In this document: piece by piece, positions 59,560 to 64,000 of the stretch
Layout of the letters: each line of letters opens with the position of its first letter
How positions within the stretch are numbered: the stretch's first letter is position 1
Assembly (NCBI GenBank): GCA_030535455.1
Contig: JAUNJY010000005.1
Span: forward strand, 1-64,000
Direction of reading: 5' to 3'
From: a bacterium
GTDB lineage: Bacteria; Bacillota; Clostridia; Lachnospirales; Lachnospiraceae
DNA: 64,000 bases
Translations under genes and position numbers: made by a program
Notes under the pieces: generated by a model
The model's input: only the letters and a program-made list of their open reading frames with translations
What the model was told of the DNA's origin: nothing
Database searches by the model: none

Positions 59560-60897
59560 TTTTTCTCTAAGTGCAATTTGCTCTTTTTGACAGCCTATTA
59601 TTTCATATAATCCATTTTCCTCTAAACTATAGCCTTCCCCAAATTTTACTCTTCCATGAACCTGAATGCCGTCAACATATCTTAAATACACCGCCGGTAT
59701 CTTGTGTGGATACACATGGCGGTTGGATGGCTGCTCATCAAAGTAGCCGGAGGCTTGCGTTCCTTGTTTCACTAATGTAAGGTCAATATCCGAAAGGATC
59801 ACATCTTCAATTTTGGAATACTCCTCACCTCCAATAAAAATGGAGGACTCTGCTTTCATATAGATATGGTCAAACGTTACATTTTTTATTTTTCCTGGAT
59901 AATTTACCTTGCCCTTACGATTTGTGGCATTAATAAAGATTGCCTCACCATTTCCCCACCACATAGCTGGTCCGTCTTCTCGTATAGCATCTGCGTATTT
60001 TCTTACACTCCCTGTAACATTATGTATATGTATATCTTCAATAGTTGCACCGTCTCTTACCCAGATACCAACACCTCTAGAACAATCCTTTGCAATACAG
60101 TCACTTAATATAACATTTCGGATATCCCCATGGGTTTCGGTACCAATCTTTAATGCGGAGTCGTGAGAATACAAGATACAATTACTGATTACGATATTTT
60201 CACAGCTTCCATATTTTTCAGCCATAGGTTTTGTAGACTTTACAACAATTGCATCGTCTCCTGTTTTTACAATACAGCCAGTAATGATTACATCCTTGCA
60301 GCAATCCGGGTCAATTCCGTCATTATTTGCGCCTCGAACATCGTTAAGGATTTTAATTTGTGAAACAAGGACATGGTTGCATCCTGCCATATGAAGGGTC
60401 CAAAAGGCAGCGTCTTTGATTGTGATATCTTTGATTGTCAAGTTTGTCACGTCCTCGAAAAAGGTCGTCCTTGGGCGAAATGCGGTTACATTCTTTGGTG
60501 ACTCATGAAATCCTCCATCCGTGTCATCATCAAAGAATACCTTGTCTCCTTGTCCATAAATAGTCCCTTCTCCTGAGATTGTGATATTCTTCTGATGACA
60601 TGCAAATAAGAAGCATCCGCCGTCCCATCCGGTCTCTTTATTTTCATCTTCAAACAGGCTTGCAAAGTCTAAGATATCTTCTTCTTTTAAACTACTGATT
60701 AAGACTGCACCAGCTTCCAAATGAAGCTCAATATTGCTCTTTAATACAATCGTGCCGCTTAAAAAGTTACCTGCTGGAACGATTACAGTTCCTCCTGTGA
60801 CTGCTGCCTTATTAATTGCTTTCTGGATTGCCTTTGCATTATTTGTGACTCCATCTGAAATGGCTCCAAATTCTGTAATTCTATAGATTTTACTCAT
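59557..60897 (-). CDS. Glycoside hydrolase family 28 protein (polygalacturonase-like)
   Basis: A 446-residue right-handed beta-helix enzyme of GH28. The start YRITEFGAISDGVTNNAKAIQKAINKA is the usual family opening, GGTVIVPAGNFLSGTIVLKSNIELHLEAGAVL is the first turn, ANNDGIDPDCCKDVIITGC supplies NxDGID, GDDAIVVKS the DD pair, and ETHGDIRNVILSDC the HG motif. Catalytic aspartates are therefore intact. No signal peptide, so it should act inside the cell on imported pectin oligosaccharides. Start behind AAGGAAGTTAAATACAT. It is monocistronic; no terminator separates it from the MarR promoter. Confidence 0.93.
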   Translation of the reverse strand: MSKIYRITEFGAISDGVTNNAKAIQKAINKAAVTGGTVIVPAGNFLSGTIVLKSNIELHLEAGAVLISSLKEEDILDFASLFEDENKETGWDGGCFLFACHQKNITISGEGTIYGQGDKVFFDDDTDGGFHESPKNVTAFRPRTTFFEDVTNLTIKDITIKDAAFWTLHMAGCNHVLVSQIKILNDVRGANNDGIDPDCCKDVIITGCIVKTGDDAIVVKSTKPMAEKYGSCENIVISNCILYSHDSALKIGTETHGDIRNVILSDCIAKDCSRGVGIWVRDGATIEDIHIHNVTGSVRKYADAIREDGPAMWWGNGEAIFINATNRKGKVNYPGKIKNVTFDHIYMKAESSIFIGGEEYSKIEDVILSDIDLTLVKQGTQASGYFDEQPSNRHVYPHKIPAVYLRYVDGIQVHGRVKFGEGYSLEENGLYEIIGCQKEQIALREK

Positions 60898-60957
60898 ATG
60901 TATTTAACTTCCTTTCGCTTATTTTTAATTCGACATAAACTGATTTTATATTTGTAG

Positions 60958-60985
60958 TTGAAGTATAAAAAACTACTGCTAAAAT
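60958..60985 (+). promoter_or_regulatory. Candidate promoter of the trmO gene
   Basis: TTGAAG (60958-60963), a 16-nt spacer and TAAAAT (60980-60985), about 45 nt before the ATG. Confidence 0.45.
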
Positions 60986-61030
60986 AAAGGTTAACGGTAC
61001 CGCAAATAACTCGTTAAAGGAGATTTCTTT

Positions 61031-61507
61031 ATGGAAAAATATTTTATCACACCTATTGGCACACTTTCTGTCTCTGACAGTGAAGCAAAAATACGGATAG
61101 AGAAACAATACCTTGCTGCTATTACTGGTCTTGAAGGCTTTGGCAATCTGCAGGTGCTTTGGTGGTTTGATCATTGCGATACATTTACTTGCCGCAGCCA
61201 TCTTACAGAGCAGAAACCATATGTACATGGACCAGAAGTACTTGGCACATTTGCTACCAGGTCTCCTATGCGTCCTAATCCGATTGCGCTTTCCTGCGTT
61301 GAGATTACCTATGTTGATTTGGAGCAAGGCATTATTGGCATATCCTATATTGATGCCTTAGATGAAAGCCCTGTCCTAGATATAAAGCCTTATACGCCAA
61401 GCCTTGACCGGGTAGAAAAGCCAGAGGTTCCTGACTGGTGCCGCCACTGGCCTGATTCTGTAGAAACTTCAGGCGACTTTGACTGGATAAATGAATTTAA
61501 CTTTTAA
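61031..61507 (+). CDS. trmO: tRNA (t6A37) N6-methyltransferase TrmO (TsaA family)
   Basis: A 158-residue protein of the TsaA/VirR-like beta-barrel family. TrmO of E. coli uses SAM to methylate the N6-threonylcarbamoyl-adenosine at position 37 of certain tRNAs. FGNLQVLWWFDHCD and the block GTFATRSPMRPNPIALSCVEI (about residues 77-97) are diagnostic, and LDIKPYTPSLD is the usual end of the barrel. The start follows AAAGGAGATTTCTTT. A short family member without the C-terminal extension of the E. coli protein. Clostridial members of this family are not all tested, so the exact reaction is inferred. Confidence 0.9.
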   Translation: MEKYFITPIGTLSVSDSEAKIRIEKQYLAAITGLEGFGNLQVLWWFDHCDTFTCRSHLTEQKPYVHGPEVLGTFATRSPMRPNPIALSCVEITYVDLEQGIIGISYIDALDESPVLDIKPYTPSLDRVEKPEVPDWCRHWPDSVETSGDFDWINEFNF

Positions 61508-61541
61508 CCTTCATACTAATTGATGATACAACAGGTGTTTT

Positions 61542-61574
61542 GGGCATATACGAAAGCAGTTATCCTATATGCCC
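61542..61574. other. Hairpin between convergent genes
   Basis: GGGCATATA (61542-61550) pairs with TATATGCCC (61566-61574). There is no T-run on either side, so it may be a weak terminator for trmO and msrAB. Confidence 0.4.
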
Positions 61575-61596
61575 ATCCACTAATTTAAGTTTCACC

Positions 61597-62553
61597 TTAT
61601 AGATAATTCAGGTATTCTCCATAGCCCTTCTCTTCCATCTGTTCCTTAGGAATGAATTCTAATGCTGCGGAATTAATACAATACCGAAGTCCGCCGGTTT
61701 CCTTTGGCCCATCCTCAAATACATGTCCAAGATGGGAGTCTGCCAGGCGGCTTCTCACCTCCGTACGAAACATGCCATGACTCAAGTCCCTTTCCTCTTT
61801 CACAAATCCTTGATTAATAGGTTTTGTAAATGCAGGCCAGCCACATCCAGAGTTATATTTATCTCTGGATGAGAATAAAGGCTTCTTGCTTACCACATCT
61901 ACATAGATGCCCTCTTCAAAATGCTCATCGAATTCATTCTGATATGGAGGCTCTGTACCATTCTCCTGAGTCACCTTGTATTGTAGTGGTGTCAGTGTTT
62001 GTTTCAGCTCTTCCTTGGTCATCATAGGCATCTTCCAAGCCTTCTCCACAAACTCTTTTCTTCCGGATGCTTGATAATAGTTGCGATAACGGAATGGATT
62101 TTTCTTATAATACTCCTGATGATACTCTTCTGCCTTATAAAAAGGCTCTGCAGGCAATATCGGAGTGACAATTTCACCCGGAAACCGCTTGCTTTCGTTT
62201 AGTTCCCTTTTATAGTGCTCCGCAATCTTTCTCTGTTCCTCATCCAGATAAAAGACAGCAGTTTGATAACTTTTTCCACGATCATGGAACTGCCCGCCTG
62301 CATCTGTTGGGTCAATGCTCATAAAAAATGCTTCCACAAGGTCTCTGTAACCTAGTTTGCTTTCATCATAGATAATCTCCACTGCCTCATAATGTCCCGT
62401 ATCTCCGGCACACACCTGTTCATATGTGGGATCATTTACATGACCGCCGGTATAACCAACGGTTACCGCACTGACTCCATCAAACGCATCAAACGGCTTA
62501 ACCATGCACCAAAAACAGCCGCCTGCAAACATTGCCTTCTTTTCTGTTCCCAT
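61597..62553 (-). CDS. msrAB: Bifunctional peptide methionine sulfoxide reductase MsrA/MsrB
   Basis: A 318-residue fusion that repairs both stereoisomers of methionine sulfoxide. The MsrA domain (residues 1-160) has GGCFWC with catalytic Cys13, and [20 protein letters not shown]. The MsrB domain (about 175-318) has [12 protein letters not shown] and the catalytic Cys in [13 protein letters not shown]. The zinc-binding CxxC pairs of many MsrB proteins are absent, as in other fused forms. The domain order A then B is the common one in Firmicutes. Its ATG overlaps the stop of the uracil-DNA-glycosylase-like gene by one base (TAATG), so an oxidative-damage repair unit is plausible. Confidence 0.96.
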   Translation of the reverse strand: MGTEKKAMFAGGCFWCMVKPFDAFDGVSAVTVGYTGGHVNDPTYEQVCAGDTGHYEAVEIIYDESKLGYRDLVEAFFMSIDPTDAGGQFHDRGKSYQTAVFYLDEEQRKIAEHYKRELNESKRFPGEIVTPILPAEPFYKAEEYHQEYYKKNPFRYRNYYQASGRKEFVEKAWKMPMMTKEELKQTLTPLQYKVTQENGTEPPYQNEFDEHFEEGIYVDVVSKKPLFSSRDKYNSGCGWPAFTKPINQGFVKEERDLSHGMFRTEVRSRLADSHLGHVFEDGPKETGGLRYCINSAALEFIPKEQMEEKGYGEYLNYL

Positions 62554-63317
62554 TAAAACCCTCTTTTCCTGTCTTCTTTGGACCAGGCTTCTAAAAATGC
62601 CATCATTTCCGGCTTATTCTCTCTAAGCTGGGACAAACGATTTACATTGGCACCTGATGGATGCGGAAAGCCAAGTAAGATCTGATTACGTTCCACTTTT
62701 CCTTCATCTGAAAGTCTTACAAGTACCTCTTCTACCGCTCTTCCTAGGGGAATTAACAGCACTTCTTTTGGACATTGTAACTGGTTATACTCCTCTAAAA
62801 AGTTTTCATAAATATACTTCATAAGGAATTCGCTTTTTAAAAGTTTTGGCGTATGTCCCGAGTAATTTGCGCCCTTAACAAATACAGAGTAAGGAATTAA
62901 AGATACGGTATGAAGCAGTTCATCCTTGGCTGTAAAAAGTTCTTCACATGTTGTAATTCCTAAGGCTTGATTTAAGCCGATTTCATCTAACATGCTTATT
63001 ATATTCTTACGAAGCGAGCCAGAAAAACGGGCTGCCGCCTTGCATTCATATTGTATTTGTGGAATGCTTTTTCCTTCTTCTAATCCTTTTCTTGCTGTCA
63101 CAATTGCCTCATTCAATTGCTGAAATCCTGGCGTTATACCGATAATAAATACCTTGGCCTTTGGATTGATATGCTCATTATGGGGAGCATAGTAAATCTC
63201 CACATTCCCTTCTTTTTCGATTTGCAGTGGAGGAATTAGTAGTTCCTCTTTCTTATAGGTATTTTTTAATGGTAAGCTTAAAATTGCTTCTTTATAGTCT
63301 TGTATGGTCTTTTTCAT
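62553..63317 (-). CDS. Uracil-DNA-glycosylase superfamily protein
   Basis: A 254-residue protein with the two UDG superfamily motifs: [11 protein letters not shown] (about residues 56-66, the GxxPG loop that carries the water-activating residue in active enzymes) and [13 protein letters not shown] (about 218-230, the HPS minor-groove loop). The middle does not fit a named UDG family that I know, so base specificity is uncertain. It starts one base after the stop of the RnfC-like gene (TAA-G-ATG) and couples to msrAB. A role in base-excision repair of damaged DNA is a reasonable inference. Confidence 0.78.
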   Translation of the reverse strand: MKKTIQDYKEAILSLPLKNTYKKEELLIPPLQIEKEGNVEIYYAPHNEHINPKAKVFIIGITPGFQQLNEAIVTARKGLEEGKSIPQIQYECKAAARFSGSLRKNIISMLDEIGLNQALGITTCEELFTAKDELLHTVSLIPYSVFVKGANYSGHTPKLLKSEFLMKYIYENFLEEYNQLQCPKEVLLIPLGRAVEEVLVRLSDEGKVERNQILLGFPHPSGANVNRLSQLRENKPEMMAFLEAWSKEDRKRGF

Positions 63318-63318
63318 C

Positions 63319-64000
63319 TTACTTTAATCTTTCCTTTTGTTGTTGTACCATTTCCATAATGTTACGGCCTGCTGCACAATAATAGGAACAAGTTCCACAG
63401 CCAATGCAGTCCATGATCTTATAGTCTTTTAAATGCTCCGTATTGTTTTCCTTGATGGAATGAAGAATTTTGACAACTTCCACATGCATTGGACATTTTC
63501 GCTTACACGCCCCGCACATCTTGCATTTTGCCTCATTATCAAATGTTGCTGCAGGTCCAAACGCAACTAAATTCGTTTGCTCCGTTATGGTATCTGTAAT
63601 GGCCCTCTTTTCGGCATCCATGACTCCGGTGCCTGCATAAACGTCAGCACTCTTCTCATAGCCAAGTGTGGTATTTGCTAAAATTTCTGCAATTGACGCT
63701 CCAATATAGGCATTTAGCACCTGTCCTTGTCCTGATTGTAAATTTGCTACCGTTATGTATTTTGTCTTGCGACTGCTATTTTTATAAAAGGTTTCGTAGA
63801 TTTTTAGTATGGTCTGTATGTTAAGCACTAAAATGCCTTGCTCTGCAGGAAATTGTTCTCTTGATAGTGGAATTTGTAACAGCTGATGAATCAGGATTTT
63901 TTCTTCTCCCATTGGATATCGATTGGGTGTATTCTCCTTAGAGCCAATGACTACACGTTTAAATGGTATGCATTTCTTTAACAGGGCAATGCCCTTTTGT
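63319..64000 (-). CDS. RnfC-like 4Fe-4S protein (5' end outside the window)
   Basis: The C-terminal 227 codons of a larger gene. The frame stays open from 63912 to the window edge, so the ATG at 63912 (MGEEKIL) is internal: the reading upstream continues ...KRVVIGSKENTPNRYP before it. YPMGEEKILIHQLL and LVLNIQTILKIYE are RnfC/PduS-like. Two 4Fe-4S motifs (CKMCGACKRKC and CIGCGTCSYYC) lie near the end. Members pass electrons between NADH or flavin and ferredoxin. It is the first of three closely spaced genes (then UDG-like, msrAB), and I infer only a redox function. Confidence 0.85.
   Translation of the reverse strand, partial: QKGIALLKKCIPFKRVVIGSKENTPNRYPMGEEKILIHQLLQIPLSREQFPAEQGILVLNIQTILKIYETFYKNSSRKTKYITVANLQSGQGQVLNAYIGASIAEILANTTLGYEKSADVYAGTGVMDAEKRAITDTITEQTNLVAFGPAATFDNEAKCKMCGACKRKCPMHVEVVKILHSIKENNTEHLKDYKIMDCIGCGTCSYYCAAGRNIMEMVQQQKERLK

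Noticed and set aside
63319-63912. A complete small 4Fe-4S protein starting at 63912
   Set aside because: The frame stays open to the edge of the window with RnfC-like sequence, so the ATG at 63912 is internal to a longer gene.

Overview
The window looks like a chromosomal segment of a low-GC, anaerobic Firmicute of the Lachnospiraceae / Clostridium phytofermentans type. The evidence is AT-rich intergenic DNA, AGGAGG-type ribosome binding sites, an [FeFe]-hydrogenase-like protein, an RnfC-like iron-sulfur protein, a pectin-type glycoside hydrolase, a cytoplasmic alpha-amylase and several families I know mainly from that group (DUF6179/DUF6323, DUF4179-like anti-sigma factors). I see no rRNA, tRNA, CRISPR array, intact insertion sequence or prophage. 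Most genes are on the minus strand.

Layout. 0-2 kb: two unknown membrane or secreted proteins. 2-7.7 kb: tyrS, a zinc-ribbon membrane protein, an HTH regulator carrying a superoxide-reductase-like domain, a DUF6179/DUF6323 pair, an HD-domain protein and a membrane-anchored protein. 7.8-16.8 kb: SNF2 helicase, tandem paralogous membrane proteins, radical SAM protein, M18 aminopeptidase. 16.8-22 kb: alpha/beta hydrolase with alpha-amylase, ECF sigma with anti-sigma, methyltransferase. 22-28.5 kb: hydrogenase-like protein, tocopherol-cyclase-like protein, DUF1846 protein, AlaX. 28.5-33.4 kb: ECF sigma factor with an ABC-2 exporter. 33.5-41.6 kb: YtfQ/YtfR/YtfT/YjfF-type sugar ABC importer with a YesM/YesN-type two-component system. 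41.7-48.1 kb: DUF3892 protein, GNAT, MerR, then a five-gene amidoligase cluster. 48.4-52.1 kb: amino-acid ABC importer with a cytidylate-kinase-like gene. 52.4-61 kb: two MATE exporters (one with a MarR repressor), a C45-type acyltransferase, an AraC/GyrI regulator and a GH28 enzyme. 61-64 kb: TrmO, MsrAB, a uracil-DNA-glycosylase-like protein and an RnfC-like gene that runs off the right edge.

Two things stand out. The first is the operon of a circularly permuted ATP-grasp ligase, alpha-E protein, transglutaminase-like protein and two adjacent succinylglutamate-desuccinylase/aspartoacylase-family proteins. One of the pair keeps the zinc ligands; the other has lost two of three and looks like a pseudoenzyme. 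The ligase/alpha-E/transglutaminase core is known from comparative genomics as a predicted peptide-forming system, but the product is unknown to me and the active/inactive deacylase pair is unusual. The second is a family of dispersed intergenic elements: four copies plus a fragment, near 7.8, 24.1, 48.2, 52.7 and 54.4 kb. They share an inverted repeat and a core of about 50 nt. In the three complete copies, two helices of that core are supported by compensatory base changes, which suggests a structured RNA or a MITE-like element. One copy lies just upstream of the ligase operon.

All family assignments come from reading motifs by eye, without database searches. Promoters and terminators are pattern matches only.
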